From positions 153,002-217,001 of the forward strand of contig JAHJYW010000048.1 in the NCBI GenBank assembly GCA_018827375.1: a stretch of 64,000 nt of DNA. The letters are read 5' to 3'. The DNA is from Alphaproteobacteria bacterium (GTDB lineage: Bacteria > Pseudomonadota > Alphaproteobacteria > Caulobacterales > Hyphomonadaceae). Of this stretch, positions 17,461 through 27,356 are shown piece after piece; position 1 is the stretch's first letter, and every line of letters begins with the position of its first letter. Below the pieces are notes generated by a model, which was not told the DNA's origin, made no database searches, and saw only the letters and a program-made list of their open reading frames with translations. Made by a program: the position numbers and the translations under genes.

Positions 17461-18491
17461 CACTGGTGCTTCTGGGCATGCCGATCGTCTCGGCACTGTT
17501 TTGCTGGCTGGTCATCCGGCTTGGCGTCGAGGACGCCCCCGATGGCGGCCGCAAGACCCAGGCCGCGCCGGTGCCGACATCCGGCGGCATTGCCATTTTT
17601 GCCACTGTCGCCTTTGGCCTCGGCCTGACGGGTGACCTGATCGCCATCTACAGCACAGAGCTGGCAGCGCTCCTGATCTTCATTCTTCTGGCCGTGATCA
17701 TTGGCATTTACGACGACATCAAGGGCATGGAATCGAAGCGCAAGCTGCTGCTGCTGGGCGCGATCTCGCTCTTCGCGGCGGCCTTTGGTCCGCGGCTGGG
17801 ATATTTCCATCTGCCTTTCGGGCCCGGCGCCGGCTATCCGCTGCCCGTCTGGTTCTCCGTGCTGGGCGTCGGGCTTTGGCTGTTCGTTGTCGTCAATGCG
17901 ACGAACTTCATGGACGGGGCCAACGGCCTCGCCATGGGCAGCGCGGCCATCATGCTTGTGTCATTCGCTATCCTTCTGAAATTGTTGGATATAACTGACC
18001 CCGATACGGATGACGAAGCCATCATGAGCCACCTGGCCGCGCTCGCTGCGGCGGCGATCCTCGGCTTTCTTGTATGGAACATGGCGGGCAAGCTGTTTGC
18101 CGGTGATACCGGCGCCCTCGGGATGGGCGCCCTGCTGGGGGCTGCCGGTCTCATGGTGGCCTGCAGGCTGACCGTGTGGGAGCCGGTGATCCTGATCCTG
18201 CCCTTCCTGGTGGATGTTTTCCTGACGCTGATCTGGCGTGCCCGCGCGGGCAAGCACCTGTTTGAGGCGCACCGGGACCACGCCTATCAATTATTCCTTC
18301 GCGCCGGGTGGCCGCACTGGAAAGTTTCGGCACTGTGGGCGGGCATGACGTTTGCCTGCGGCGCAGGCCTGTTGGTCCTCGGCCCTGTCACAGGGGCGCG
18401 CATCATTTTCATCCTGCTGGCGCTGGGTATCGGACTATGGGTCTGGCAGCGTCGCACGCTCGGACGGCAACTGGATGCCGAAGGGCGCTAG
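17457..18491 (+). CDS. WecA/MraY-type polyprenyl-phosphate sugar-1-phosphate transferase (glycosyltransferase family 4)
   Basis: This 344-residue integral membrane enzyme has about ten helices and transfers a sugar-1-phosphate from a UDP-sugar to undecaprenyl phosphate. The Mg-binding Asp motif is IIGIYDDIKGMESKRKLL (about residues 80-97), and NATNFMDGANGLAMG (about 143-157) is the family signature. A cytoplasmic loop with HLFEAHRDHAYQ matches the His motif of the WecA branch, so GlcNAc-1-phosphate transfer for O-antigen or exopolysaccharide is more likely than the MraY reaction. The start ATG overlaps the ispE stop. Its stop interlocks with the stop of the convergent gene (CTAG). Confidence 0.88.
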   Translation: MTLVLLGMPIVSALFCWLVIRLGVEDAPDGGRKTQAAPVPTSGGIAIFATVAFGLGLTGDLIAIYSTELAALLIFILLAVIIGIYDDIKGMESKRKLLLLGAISLFAAAFGPRLGYFHLPFGPGAGYPLPVWFSVLGVGLWLFVVVNATNFMDGANGLAMGSAAIMLVSFAILLKLLDITDPDTDDEAIMSHLAALAAAAILGFLVWNMAGKLFAGDTGALGMGALLGAAGLMVACRLTVWEPVILILPFLVDVFLTLIWRARAGKHLFEAHRDHAYQLFLRAGWPHWKVSALWAGMTFACGAGLLVLGPVTGARIIFILLALGIGLWVWQRRTLGRQLDAEGR

Positions 18492-19501
18492 TAGGCCCGT
18501 TCGACGCAGAAATCCGCCAGATCTTCCAGCGCGTCACGATACACACTCTGGGGTAGGCTGCGCAGTGCGCCCTTTGCCAGAGCTGCATAGGCTTGGGCTT
18601 CCTGGACGGTCGCTTCTGCGGCACCGGTTGCACGGATCAGATGGACCGCATGGGCCAGATCCTGCTCGGACTGCGTGTCGGGATGGAGCGCGCGATCCCA
18701 GAAGGCGCGGTCTTCGTCAGAGCCGCGACGCCGCGCGATGATCACCGGCAGGGTGATCTTGCACTCGCGGAAATCGTCGCCCACCGACTTGCCGATGACT
18801 GTTGTCGTGCCGCCATAATCGAGCACGTCATCAATGATCTGGAAGGCAAGCCCGAGATTCTTGCCATAGGTGGCCAGGGCGTCGGCATGTTCATTGCTGC
18901 CTGTCGACATGGCACCTGTTTCGGCAGCGGCCTCGAACAGCGCGCCGGTCTTGGCCTCGACAATGGCGAGATAGTCTTCGGTGGGCAGGTCGCGCGCCTG
19001 CATGGCGGCGAGCTGGCGCACTTCACCTTCGGCAATGGTGGTCGATGCGGTGGCGAGCCGGTTCAGGATTTCGAGACTGTTTGTTTCAACAAGCAGGTTG
19101 AAGGCGCGCGCAAAGAGGAAGTCGCCAACAAGAATGGAGGCCTTGTTCCCCCAGATCGCTTTCGCTGCGGGCTTTCCGCGGCGCAGGTCGCTTTCATCCA
19201 CCACGTCGTCATGCAGCAGGGTGGCCGTGTGGATGAATTCCACGGCGGCCGCGAGGGCGTGAGTGGCGCGGCTTGTCGTGCCAACAGCGTGGGCGGCGAT
19301 CAGCGTGATCATGGGACGGAGACGCTTGCCGCCAGCGGACACGATATAACCGGAGAGATCCGGGATCACCGCGACGGGGCTCGTTGCGCGCTCAGCCAAC
19401 AGCACCTCAACCGCCGCAAGGTCGTCTGCGACGAGAACCTGCATGCGTTCGACAATCGAACCGATAGCCGCCTTGGATTTGGGTCTCGGCGCGAGGGTCA
19501 A
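18488..19501 (-). CDS. ispB: Polyprenyl diphosphate synthase, IspB-like
   Basis: This 337-residue prenyltransferase makes the long polyprenyl diphosphate used for the ubiquinone side chain. The first Asp-rich motif is LLHDDVVDESDLRRG (about residues 97-111), the second is FQIIDDVLDYGG, and GGKRLRPM is the IPP-binding segment. The start is TTG, supported by AGGAG 7 nt upstream. It converges with the WecA-like gene, sharing four bases. Chain length (octa-, nona- or decaprenyl) cannot be read with confidence; alphaproteobacteria usually make decaprenyl. Confidence 0.9.
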   Translation of the reverse strand: MTLAPRPKSKAAIGSIVERMQVLVADDLAAVEVLLAERATSPVAVIPDLSGYIVSAGGKRLRPMITLIAAHAVGTTSRATHALAAAVEFIHTATLLHDDVVDESDLRRGKPAAKAIWGNKASILVGDFLFARAFNLLVETNSLEILNRLATASTTIAEGEVRQLAAMQARDLPTEDYLAIVEAKTGALFEAAAETGAMSTGSNEHADALATYGKNLGLAFQIIDDVLDYGGTTTVIGKSVGDDFRECKITLPVIIARRRGSDEDRAFWDRALHPDTQSEQDLAHAVHLIRATGAAEATVQEAQAYAALAKGALRSLPQSVYRDALEDLADFCVERAY

Positions 19502-19673
19502 GTAGGAACTCCTGTAGGATCAGCCTAAGCTTGGTATCTAGGCTTATGATATGCAAGCGCCAAGGACGACGCGGCACCGGGCCGCAGCTATATGGCGCAG
19601 CTTTGCCCAAGCCGCCATAGCCCGGCTGATCGTGGGGCTGGAACAGATGTCGTTTCTGGGCTTTATAAGAGAC

Positions 19674-20153
19674 ATGAAAACTCTCATGGCTGCCTCCGCT
19701 CTCGTTCTGCTCGCTGCGTGTGCAACTCATACGCCTTATGGCCCCGCCCGTTCCGATGGCGCCGCCGGATACACCTCGCAAAAGATCGAACAGGGACGCT
19801 ACCGCGTTTCTTATACAGACAAGGACGTTGCCCGCTCGCATGATATGGCGCTGCTGCGCGCTGCCGAGATCACGCTTCAGGAAGGGGCCGACTGGTTCGA
19901 GATAACCGGCGGCTACACCGATCAGGATGCCGGCAGCGCGGGCCCGCGTTCGTCTGTCAGCCTCGGCGGATCGCGCGGTTCATATGGCAGCGGTGTGGGC
20001 ATGGGCGTTGGCATTGGTATCCCGCTCGGATCAAGCGGATCGGATGTGACCACCGTTATCGATATGGTGACCGGCAAGGGCGAGAAGCCTGACCGTCCAA
20101 CTGTCTATGACGCCCGTTCAGTCGACATCAATCTCCGGGGCAATGCGCCCTGA
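19674..20153 (+). CDS. CC0125/CC1285-like lipoprotein, unknown function
   Basis: This 159-residue protein has a signal peptide and lipobox (MKTLMAASALVLLAACATHT, Cys at residue 16). The segment GYTSQKIEQGRYRVSY followed by LLRAAEITLQEGADWFEI matches a small lipoprotein family first named from Caulobacter (CC0125/CC1285). The C-terminal half is Gly/Ser-rich (GSGVGMGVGIGIPLG) and may insert in or lie on a membrane. The frame is open upstream to 19551, but only the ATG at 19674 gives a lipoprotein signal. Its stop overlaps the next start by one base. Confidence 0.78.
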   Translation: MKTLMAASALVLLAACATHTPYGPARSDGAAGYTSQKIEQGRYRVSYTDKDVARSHDMALLRAAEITLQEGADWFEITGGYTDQDAGSAGPRSSVSLGGSRGSYGSGVGMGVGIGIPLGSSGSDVTTVIDMVTGKGEKPDRPTVYDARSVDINLRGNAP

Positions 20154-20359
20154 TGGAGGAAGTCTTCCGCACCAACGACCTGGTGAAGCTCTCATACATC
20201 GAGCACCTGCTGAACGAGGCCGGTATCCCCTATTTTGTGGCTGACCAGCATATGTCGGCCGTCGAAGGCAATATCGGCGCCTTTCCGCGCCGCGTGATGG
20301 TGCGTGAAGACGTACTGAGGGCCGCTGAACACGCATTGTCCGGAGTCGAGCGCGGGTGA
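20153..20359 (+). CDS. DUF2007-type small protein
   Basis: This 68-residue soluble protein has the pattern of the DUF2007 putative signal-transducing domain, EVFRTNDLVKLSYIEHLLNE and AGIPYFVADQHMS, followed by a C-terminal helix. The family is often encoded next to methyltransferases, as here. The start overlaps the upstream stop (TGATG). The stop overlaps the GTG start of the downstream methyltransferase (GTGA), so the three genes are translationally coupled. Function is unknown. Confidence 0.82.
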   Translation: MEEVFRTNDLVKLSYIEHLLNEAGIPYFVADQHMSAVEGNIGAFPRRVMVREDVLRAAEHALSGVERG

Positions 20360-21084
20360 TCGCGACGACAAAGGATACGGTTTACCAGGGCCGCGTGAAA
20401 CTGGTGCAGCCATTAAAGGGATTCCGGGCAGGCAGTGACTCGCTGCTTCTGGCGGCGTCACTACAGGAACGGACAAGCGGGCAGGCTCTGGAACTGGGCT
20501 GCGGCTGTGGTGGCGCCCTGTTGCCAGCAGCGTTTCGCATGGCGGGCGTAGAGTTCACGGGCGTGGAAATCGATGCGGACATGGCGGTGCTCGCAGAGGC
20601 TGGTGCCGTGTCCAATGGGTTTGGGGGCCGGGTGGCTGTGGTGGCGGCTGAGGCCTCCGACTGGGTCAAGGCCCATGAAAACCGTTTCGATCTCGTCTTC
20701 GCCAATCCGCCCTATTTTGAACCTGGCCGTATCTCCCCGCCGGGTGAGGGCAAGACGAGCGCTTACCTTGAATCGCTGGATGTTGCGGGCTGGGTGAAGG
20801 CCATGGTCTTCGCCGCCAAGCCCCGTGCGCCTGTCGTACTGGTGCACAGGGCGGCGGAACTGGCGCGGTTGCTGGCGGCGCTGGACCGGCAGACCGGCGA
20901 TATCACCGTGCTGCCCATCGCCGCAAAACCGGGCGAGGAGGCACGACGCGTGCTGATACGTGGGCGCAAGGGCCTGAAGCGCGGACCGGTCAGATTGTTG
21001 GCGCCGTTCCACACGCATGACGCTGCAGGCGCGCCTTCCGAGGCGAGCCGGCGTGTCACCGAAGGCCATATGATCGCCTGGTAG
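20356..21084 (+). CDS. tRNA1(Val) adenine-37 N6-methyltransferase, TrmN6-like
   Basis: This 242-residue Rossmann-fold SAM methyltransferase has ALELGCGCGGALL (SAM loop, about residues 46-58) and the amino-methyltransferase motif NPPY in DLVFANPPYFEPG (about 113-125). The N-terminus QPLKGFRAGSDSLLLAA is typical of the YfiC/TrmN6 family, which methylates A37 of tRNA1(Val). The start is GTG, overlapping the DUF2007 stop. The family is clear; the exact RNA target is inferred. Confidence 0.83.
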   Translation: MIATTKDTVYQGRVKLVQPLKGFRAGSDSLLLAASLQERTSGQALELGCGCGGALLPAAFRMAGVEFTGVEIDADMAVLAEAGAVSNGFGGRVAVVAAEASDWVKAHENRFDLVFANPPYFEPGRISPPGEGKTSAYLESLDVAGWVKAMVFAAKPRAPVVLVHRAAELARLLAALDRQTGDITVLPIAAKPGEEARRVLIRGRKGLKRGPVRLLAPFHTHDAAGAPSEASRRVTEGHMIAW

Positions 21085-21205
21085 CGCGAATGGCCGCGAC
21101 ATGCCCGGCCGCTGCCGGGGCAAAGTCGTTCGATTTCAACTTGCAAACGCTTGGCAGGCCCCCACCTCAGATAGAGAATAAGGGCTCACAGGAAAGGCCC
21201 GTTGC

Positions 21206-21343
21206 ATGATGTTCGGCGTTCTTCTCTTTGGGTCTGTCATCTTCGGACTCGGTATTGCCATGCTGGGTCATCCGGCCATTTACCGAGCGCTGACCGGACG
21301 CAAGGCCGGATCGGCAGACCACCCGGATTCCAAAGGCCTCTGA
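21206..21343 (+). CDS. 45-residue single-helix membrane protein (small ORF)
   Basis: The frame ATGATGTTCGGC... encodes 45 residues. A hydrophobic helix (VLLFGSVIFGLGIAML, about residues 5-20) is followed by a basic, polar tail (YRALTGRKAGSADHPDSKGL). AGGAAAGG lies 8-15 nt before the start, the best ribosome-binding site in this interval. It sits between the trmN6-like gene and glyQ. No family is recognised. The start-proximal helix and good ribosome-binding site make it more likely real than chance. Confidence 0.6.
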   Translation: MMFGVLLFGSVIFGLGIAMLGHPAIYRALTGRKAGSADHPDSKGL

Positions 21344-21405
21344 CGCTTGCGCGGTGGAGCGCTGCCCTGTAGGTCCGGGCGATACGAAATTTCCGGACAG
21401 TTTCC

Positions 21406-22308
21406 ATGCCAGCGCCCAAAGCCCAACCAAAACCGAAATCCTTCCAGGACCTGATCCTGACGCTGCAGGCCTATTGGGCCGAGCAGGGCTGCGCGATCCT
21501 GCAGCCCTATGACATGGAAGTCGGCGCCGGTACGCTGCATCCGGGCACGGTGCTGCGCGCGCTGGGGCCGAAGAACTGGCGGGCGGCCTATGTGCAGCCG
21601 TCGCGGCGGCCGAAGGACGGACGCTATGGTGAGAACCCCAACCGGCTTGGCCATTATTACCAGTTCCAGGTAATCCTGAAGCCGAACCCGGCGAACCTGC
21701 AGGACCTCTATCTGACGAGCCTCTACAAGATCGGCATTGACCCGATGGTGCACGATATCCGCTTCGTGGAAGACGATTGGGAGAACCCGACTGTCGGCGC
21801 CTGGGGCCTCGGCTGGGAAGTCTGGTGCGACGGGATGGAAGTCAGCCAGTACACCTATTTCCAGCAGGTCGGCGGGCTCGACGTGTTCCCGGTTTCCGGC
21901 GAGCTGACCTACGGGCTTGAGCGGCTCGCGATGTATGTGTTCGGCGTCGACAATGTATACGACCTGCCGTTCAACGATCCTGACTCTGCCGTGCCGCTGA
22001 CCTATGGCGACGTGTTCCTTGAGAACGAGCGCCAGCAGAGCGCATTCAATTTTGAGCATTCCGATGTCGAGATGCTGAAGCGCTGGTTTGCCGATTGCGA
22101 GAGCCAGTCGAATGCCCTGCGCGCTGCGGACAAGCCGCTGCCAGCTTATGACTATGCGCTGAAAGCCAGCCATACATTCAACCTGATCGATGCGCGCGGC
22201 GCCATCAGCCCGACCGAGCGGCAGGCCTATATCGCCCGCGTGCGCGATCTGGCGCGCGGCGCAGCTGCCCAGTGGGCAGAGCAAGAGGAGGCTCGCGCCA
22301 ATGTCTGA
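21406..22308 (+). CDS. glyQ: Glycyl-tRNA synthetase alpha subunit
   Basis: This 300-residue catalytic subunit of the bacterial alpha2beta2 glycyl-tRNA synthetase activates glycine and charges tRNA-Gly in the cytosol. It has the characteristic start [20 protein letters not shown] and the class II segments [20 protein letters not shown] and YTYFQQVGG. The length matches the family. Its last codons overlap the glyS start by 8 nt, so the two subunits are made in a coupled way. Confidence 0.97.
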   Translation: MPAPKAQPKPKSFQDLILTLQAYWAEQGCAILQPYDMEVGAGTLHPGTVLRALGPKNWRAAYVQPSRRPKDGRYGENPNRLGHYYQFQVILKPNPANLQDLYLTSLYKIGIDPMVHDIRFVEDDWENPTVGAWGLGWEVWCDGMEVSQYTYFQQVGGLDVFPVSGELTYGLERLAMYVFGVDNVYDLPFNDPDSAVPLTYGDVFLENERQQSAFNFEHSDVEMLKRWFADCESQSNALRAADKPLPAYDYALKASHTFNLIDARGAISPTERQAYIARVRDLARGAAAQWAEQEEARANV

Positions 22309-24445
22309 TCTCCTGCTTGAAATCTTCTCCGAGGAAATCCCTGCGCGCATGCAGGCCAAGGCCGAGGCTGACCTTGGCAAGGCGCTGGGCGATGCGCTGA
22401 AGGCTGCGGGCCTTGGCTTTGATGCGCTGGAGACGGCCAGCGGGCCGCGCCGGTTGAGCGTGCATGTAACCGGCCTGCCGGTGAAATCGGCCGATGTTGC
22501 CGAAGAGCGCAAGGGGCCGAAGGTCGGCTCGCCGGAACAAGCGATTGCGGGCTTCCTGAAGGGCGCGGGGCTGACCTCGATTGATCAGGCCGAGGTGCGC
22601 AGCGACCCCAAGAAGGGCGACTTCTATGTTGCCATGCTGGACAAGCCAGGCCGCCTGACAGCGGACGTTGTGGCCGAGGCTGTGCCTGCGATCATTCGCG
22701 GCTTCCATTGGCCGAAGTCGATGCGCTGGGGCACGGGCGAGCTGCGCTGGGTGCGCCCGCTGCAGCGGATTCTCTGCGTTCTGGATGGCGCAATTGTGCC
22801 GTTTGAAGTGGATGGGCTGGCGAGCGGCAATGAGACCGAGGGCCACCGTGTCCACGGGCGCGGGCCGTTCACGGTGACGGGCTGGGCGGATTATTCGAAA
22901 CAGCTGGAAGGCGAAGGCCATGTGCGGCTGACGCGCGATGCGCGGCGCGATGTGATCGCCAAGGGCATTGCCGACGTGTGCGCCAAGGCGGGGCTGACCT
23001 GGGTTGAAGATGCAGGGCTGCTGGAAGAAGTGACGGGCCTTGCTGAATGGCCGGTCGTGGTGCTTGGCGACATGGACCCGGACTTCCTGGACTTGCCGCC
23101 GGAAGTGATCACGCTGTCGATGCGCACGCACCAGAAATACTTTGCCGTGAATGATGCGAAGACTGGCAAGCTGGCGCCGCACTTCATCGTGGTGGCCAAT
23201 ATCGACGCGTCTGATGGTGGTAAACAGATCGCGGCGGGCAATGCGCGGGTGCTATCTGCGCGTCTCTCCGATGCGCGCTTCTTCTGGGAGAAGGACAAGG
23301 CGACGCCGCTGGACGAGATGGCCAAGAAGCTGTCGACGATTGCGTTCAAGGATGGACTTGGCAGCCTTGGCGACAAGGTTGATCGCGTGGCGGCACTGGC
23401 GCGCGAACTGGCGCCGGCCGTGGGCGCGGATGCTGATCTGGCAGAGCGCGCGGCTCGGTTGTCAAAGGCGGATCTCGTCTCAGAGATGGTCGGCGAATTC
23501 CCGGAATTGCAGGGCGTGATGGGGCGGTATTATGCGCTGGAGGCGGGCGAGAAGCCTTCCGTCGCCGATGCGATCCGCGACCATTACAAGCCGCAGGGAC
23601 CGTCGGACGCCGTGCCGACCGATCCGGTCAGCATCGCTGCGGCGCTGGCCGACAAGCTGGATACGCTGGTGGGCTTCTGGGCGATTGACGAGAAGCCGAC
23701 AGGATCGAAGGATCCGTTCGCGCTGCGCCGGGCGGCGCTGGGTGTTGTGCGGCTTCTTATGGAGAACAACGTCAGATTGCAGCTTTTGGATATGCTTGAA
23801 TTTCAAAGAGAGCATGTTGAAAAATATCGGAGAACCACAAAAGTCGGCAGCGTTCAGGCTAACTTTAAGGTCACCCGTCCGTGGGGTAAGAGCGGTCGTA
23901 AGGTTTGGACAGAAAATATAGACCTCCTTTCCTTCTTCGCTGACCGCTTGAAACAGGTCCTCCGCGACCAAGGCCAGCGTCACGATCTTATCGACGCCGT
24001 GTTCGCCTTGGGAGAAGATGACCTCGTTCTTATCACGCGGCGCGTTGAAGCGCTTGGCGCTTTCCTCGATACGGAAGACGGGGCGACGCTGCTCGCAGGT
24101 TACAAGCGGGCCGCCAATATCCTGAAAGCCGAAGAAAAGAAGGGCGCGCTGCCGGAGAATCTCTCCGTCGATGCCGCGCTCATCAAAAAGGGCCCCAAGG
24201 AAGAGCAGGCGCTTTATGCGGCGCTTTCCAATGTGGGCGAGGCGATCGTTGCGCCGCTTGAAGCAGAAGATTTTGCCGGGGCAATGGGCGAGCTGGCGAA
24301 GCTGCGTGGGCCGGTTGATGCCTTCTTCGAGGGCGTCATGGTGAATGATGACGACCCTGCCGTGAGGGCTAACCGCCTGGCCCTTCTAAGCGATGTTCGC
24401 GCTAACCTTCACAAGGTTGCCGATTTTTCGCTGATCGAGGGCTGA
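22301..24445 (+). CDS. glyS: Glycyl-tRNA synthetase beta subunit
   Basis: This 714-residue beta subunit binds tRNA-Gly and has HD-like and anticodon-binding parts. It begins [28 protein letters not shown] and [14 protein letters not shown] are family motifs. The frame runs open from 22190 inside glyQ, but 22301 gives the correct N-terminus. Residues about 491-541 (23771-23923) are unusual: the DNA there is about 44% GC by hand count and rich in AAA, GAA and TTT codons, in a gene otherwise well above 60%. The encoded lysine/arginine-rich stretch ([21 protein letters not shown]) looks like an insertion between ENNVRL and [10 protein letters not shown]. Confidence 0.95.
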   Translation: MSDLLLEIFSEEIPARMQAKAEADLGKALGDALKAAGLGFDALETASGPRRLSVHVTGLPVKSADVAEERKGPKVGSPEQAIAGFLKGAGLTSIDQAEVRSDPKKGDFYVAMLDKPGRLTADVVAEAVPAIIRGFHWPKSMRWGTGELRWVRPLQRILCVLDGAIVPFEVDGLASGNETEGHRVHGRGPFTVTGWADYSKQLEGEGHVRLTRDARRDVIAKGIADVCAKAGLTWVEDAGLLEEVTGLAEWPVVVLGDMDPDFLDLPPEVITLSMRTHQKYFAVNDAKTGKLAPHFIVVANIDASDGGKQIAAGNARVLSARLSDARFFWEKDKATPLDEMAKKLSTIAFKDGLGSLGDKVDRVAALARELAPAVGADADLAERAARLSKADLVSEMVGEFPELQGVMGRYYALEAGEKPSVADAIRDHYKPQGPSDAVPTDPVSIAAALADKLDTLVGFWAIDEKPTGSKDPFALRRAALGVVRLLMENNVRLQLLDMLEFQREHVEKYRRTTKVGSVQANFKVTRPWGKSGRKVWTENIDLLSFFADRLKQVLRDQGQRHDLIDAVFALGEDDLVLITRRVEALGAFLDTEDGATLLAGYKRAANILKAEEKKGALPENLSVDAALIKKGPKEEQALYAALSNVGEAIVAPLEAEDFAGAMGELAKLRGPVDAFFEGVMVNDDDPAVRANRLALLSDVRANLHKVADFSLIEG

Positions 24446-24487
24446 CTGCCCCAATTCTGAACGATTGCAGATGCAAGGCGTTTACCA

Positions 24488-24511
24488 ATGCGTGGCATAT
24501 ACGCCACGCAT
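24488..24511. repeat. Perfect inverted repeat between glyS and ppdK
   Basis: ATGCGTGGC (24488-24496) and GCCACGCAT (24503-24511) form a 9-bp perfect stem with a 6-nt loop (ATATAC), 43 nt after glyS and 152 nt before ppdK. Only a short GTTTG follows, so it is a weak terminator at best. An operator for ppdK is an alternative. Confidence 0.5.
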
Positions 24512-24662
24512 GTTTGACTCCGGGTGGGGTCGTACAGAAAACTAGCGGGATGGGCGATTTCACGCACGTCAGGGTCTGGCAATCCGGGTTGCAATGCAGC
24601 ATAGGACTTGCAGGTTTTGCGGCAGGAAATTGGTCCGCACGGTCGATAAAAAGGTGAAGTAC

Positions 24663-27356
24663 ATGGGTGAACCGGCTTTGAAACACGCAGAACAGACCTG
24701 GGTTTATGTGTTCGGCGGCGGGACGGCCGACGGCGATGCGTCGATGAAGAACCTTCTTGGCGGCAAGGGCGCAAACCTTGCGGAAATGGCCAAGCTTGGC
24801 CTGCCAGTTCCCCCCGGCTTCACCATCTCGACCGCTGTTTGCACCGCGTATTACGAGCTTGATCGCAAATATCCCGCCACGCTGTCGCCGCAGGTGGACG
24901 CTGCGCTGATCGCGCTGGAGAAGGAATCTGGCAAGGGCTTCGGCGATCCTGAAAACCCGCTGCTCGTCTCCGTGCGCTCGGGCGCGCGCGCCTCGATGCC
25001 GGGCATGATGGACACCGTGCTGAACCTTGGCCTGAACGAAGCCTCCGTGAAGGGCCTTGCGGTCCTGGCCGGCGAGCGTTTCGCCTATGACAGCTATCGC
25101 CGTTTCATCCAGATGTATTCCAACGTGGTTCTGGGCCTGCGCCATGACACGTTCGAGCATATCCTCGACGACTATAAAGAGCGCCAGGGCTATGAACTCG
25201 ACACCGAGATGCAGGCCGAAGACTGGAAAGCCGTGATCGTTTCCTACAAGGAAGCCGTCGAAAAAGCGCTCGGCAAGCCTTTCCCGGATGATCCGAAGGA
25301 ACAGCTCTGGGGCGCCATCTCGGCCGTGTTCGGCTCATGGATGAACGACCGCGCGATCACTTATCGCAAGCTCAACGACATCCCCGCCGAATGGGGTACA
25401 GCCGTGACCGTGCAGTCCATGGTGTTTGGCAACCTCGGCGAAACTTCCGCCACAGGCGTCGCCTTCACACGCGACCCGTCGAACGGCGAGTCGATCTTCT
25501 ATGGCGAATACCTGATCAATGCGCAGGGCGAAGACGTTGTGGCGGGCATCCGCACACCAGCGCCGATCTCGCGCGAACGGGCCGATACGCTCGGCTCAGC
25601 CGATGCGCCGCTCGAAGAGGCCATGCCGGAAGTCTATGCCCAGCTGCGCGATGTCGCGAACACGCTGGAGCGCCATTATAAAGACATGCAGGATCTGGAG
25701 TTCACGGTCGAGAATGACCGCCTCTACATGCTGCAGACCCGTAACGGGAAACGCACTGCCGCTGCCGCGCTGAAAATCGCAGTCGACATGGCGCGTGAAG
25801 GTCTGATTACAGAGAACGAAGCCGTGCTGCGCCTTGAGCCATCACAACTCGACCAGCTGCTGCACCCGACCATTGCCGACAATGCCGCGCGCGACGTGAT
25901 CGTGACCGGCCTGCCGGCCAGCCCCGGTGCCGCCGTAGGCAAGGTCGTGTTCGACAGCGAAGAAGCCTTTGCGATGGCCGAGAAGGGTGAGGATGTGATC
26001 CTCGTTCGCATCGAGACCAGCCCGGAAGACATCAAGGGCATGCACGCAGCCCGCGCCATCGTGACGGCGCGCGGCGGCATGACCAGCCACGCGGCCGTTG
26101 TGGCGCGCGGCATGGGCCGCCCATGCGTCTGCGGTGCCGGCGGCCTGCAGATCGATACGGCCAAGGGCGTGTTCCGCGTCATGGGCCGCGAAGTGAAAAA
26201 GGGCGAAATCATCACCGTCGACGGCGCTGCCGGCCAGGTGATGCTGGGCGCTGTCGAGATGATGCAGCCGGACCTGTCGGGCGATTTCGGCACGCTGATG
26301 GAATGGGCCGACAAGGCCCGCCGCCTGAAAGTGCGTGCCAATGCCGAAACGGCCCTGGATGCCCGTACAGCGGTCGACTTCGGCGCCGAGGGCATTGGCC
26401 TTTGCCGTACCGAGCACATGTTCTTTGACGCCGAGCGTATTCCTGAAGTGCGCGCGATGATCCTCGCGAATGACGAGAAGGGCCGCCGTGAGTCCCTCGC
26501 CAAGCTGCTGCCGATGCAGCGCAGCGATTTCGAGGAACTGTTCCGTATTCTTGGCGAAATGCCGGTGACGATCCGTCTGCTCGATCCGCCACTGCATGAG
26601 TTCCTGCCGCATTCCGACGCGGACATGGAAGAAGTGGCCAAGGCGTCAGGCGTGTCGGTGGACGAACTGAAGCGCCGCGCTGCTGACCTGCACGAGAGCA
26701 ATCCCATGCTGGGACACCGGGGCTGCCGCCTCGGCATCACATATCCTGAAATCTACGAGATGCAGGCGCGTGCCATCTTCGAAGCAGCGGTTAATGTGTC
26801 GAAAGAGACGGGCCGCCAGCCGATTCCTGAAGTGATGATCCCCCTTGTGGCCACCCACAAGGAACTGTCGATCCTGAAGAAAGTGGTTGATGAGGCCGCC
26901 AAGGCCGTGTTCGCCGAGACCGGAACGACGCTGGAGTACATGGTTGGCACGATGATCGAGCTGCCGCGGGCTGCGCTGCAGGCCGGAGACATTGCCAATT
27001 CAGCTGAATTCTTCTCGTTCGGCACCAATGACCTGACGCAGACGACACTGGGCATTTCGCGTGATGATGCCGGCCGGTTCCTCAAGATCTATGAGGATAA
27101 GGGCATTTACGAGAAAGACCCCTTCGTGACGCTGGACCAGGTTGGCGTCGGCGAACTGGTGAAGATCGCCACGGAACGGGGCCGCAAGACCCGTCCGAAC
27201 ATTAAACTTGGGATATGTGGCGAGCATGGCGGCGACCCGGCTTCGGTGGCGTTTTGCCACCGGGCGGGCCTCGATTACGTGTCCTGTTCACCCTACCGGG
27301 TGCCGATTGCGCGTCTTGCTGCGGCACACGCTGCCCTCAAAGAATCGCTTAAATAG
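24663..27356 (+). CDS. ppdK: Pyruvate, phosphate dikinase
   Basis: This 897-residue enzyme interconverts pyruvate, ATP and phosphate with PEP, AMP and pyrophosphate, linking gluconeogenesis to the acetyl-CoA economy. The order is an N-terminal ATP-grasp domain (about 1-340, starting WVYVFGGGTADG), a central swivelling domain with the phosphorylated His476 (GGMTSHAAVVARGMGRP), and a C-terminal PEP/pyruvate barrel ending in ICGEHGGDP with Cys852. The frame extends to 24594, but ATG 24663 has AAGGTGA 6-12 nt upstream and fits the family start. It is a single-gene unit, possibly useful when growing on the fatty acids degraded by the 2-10 kb cluster. Confidence 0.96.
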   Translation: MGEPALKHAEQTWVYVFGGGTADGDASMKNLLGGKGANLAEMAKLGLPVPPGFTISTAVCTAYYELDRKYPATLSPQVDAALIALEKESGKGFGDPENPLLVSVRSGARASMPGMMDTVLNLGLNEASVKGLAVLAGERFAYDSYRRFIQMYSNVVLGLRHDTFEHILDDYKERQGYELDTEMQAEDWKAVIVSYKEAVEKALGKPFPDDPKEQLWGAISAVFGSWMNDRAITYRKLNDIPAEWGTAVTVQSMVFGNLGETSATGVAFTRDPSNGESIFYGEYLINAQGEDVVAGIRTPAPISRERADTLGSADAPLEEAMPEVYAQLRDVANTLERHYKDMQDLEFTVENDRLYMLQTRNGKRTAAAALKIAVDMAREGLITENEAVLRLEPSQLDQLLHPTIADNAARDVIVTGLPASPGAAVGKVVFDSEEAFAMAEKGEDVILVRIETSPEDIKGMHAARAIVTARGGMTSHAAVVARGMGRPCVCGAGGLQIDTAKGVFRVMGREVKKGEIITVDGAAGQVMLGAVEMMQPDLSGDFGTLMEWADKARRLKVRANAETALDARTAVDFGAEGIGLCRTEHMFFDAERIPEVRAMILANDEKGRRESLAKLLPMQRSDFEELFRILGEMPVTIRLLDPPLHEFLPHSDADMEEVAKASGVSVDELKRRAADLHESNPMLGHRGCRLGITYPEIYEMQARAIFEAAVNVSKETGRQPIPEVMIPLVATHKELSILKKVVDEAAKAVFAETGTTLEYMVGTMIELPRAALQAGDIANSAEFFSFGTNDLTQTTLGISRDDAGRFLKIYEDKGIYEKDPFVTLDQVGVGELVKIATERGRKTRPNIKLGICGEHGGDPASVAFCHRAGLDYVSCSPYRVPIARLAAAHAALKESLK

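Noticed and set aside
21102..21122. Hairpin-like GC-rich repeat after the trmN6-like gene
   Set aside because: The arms need a bulge and no T-run follows; it is not convincing as a terminator.
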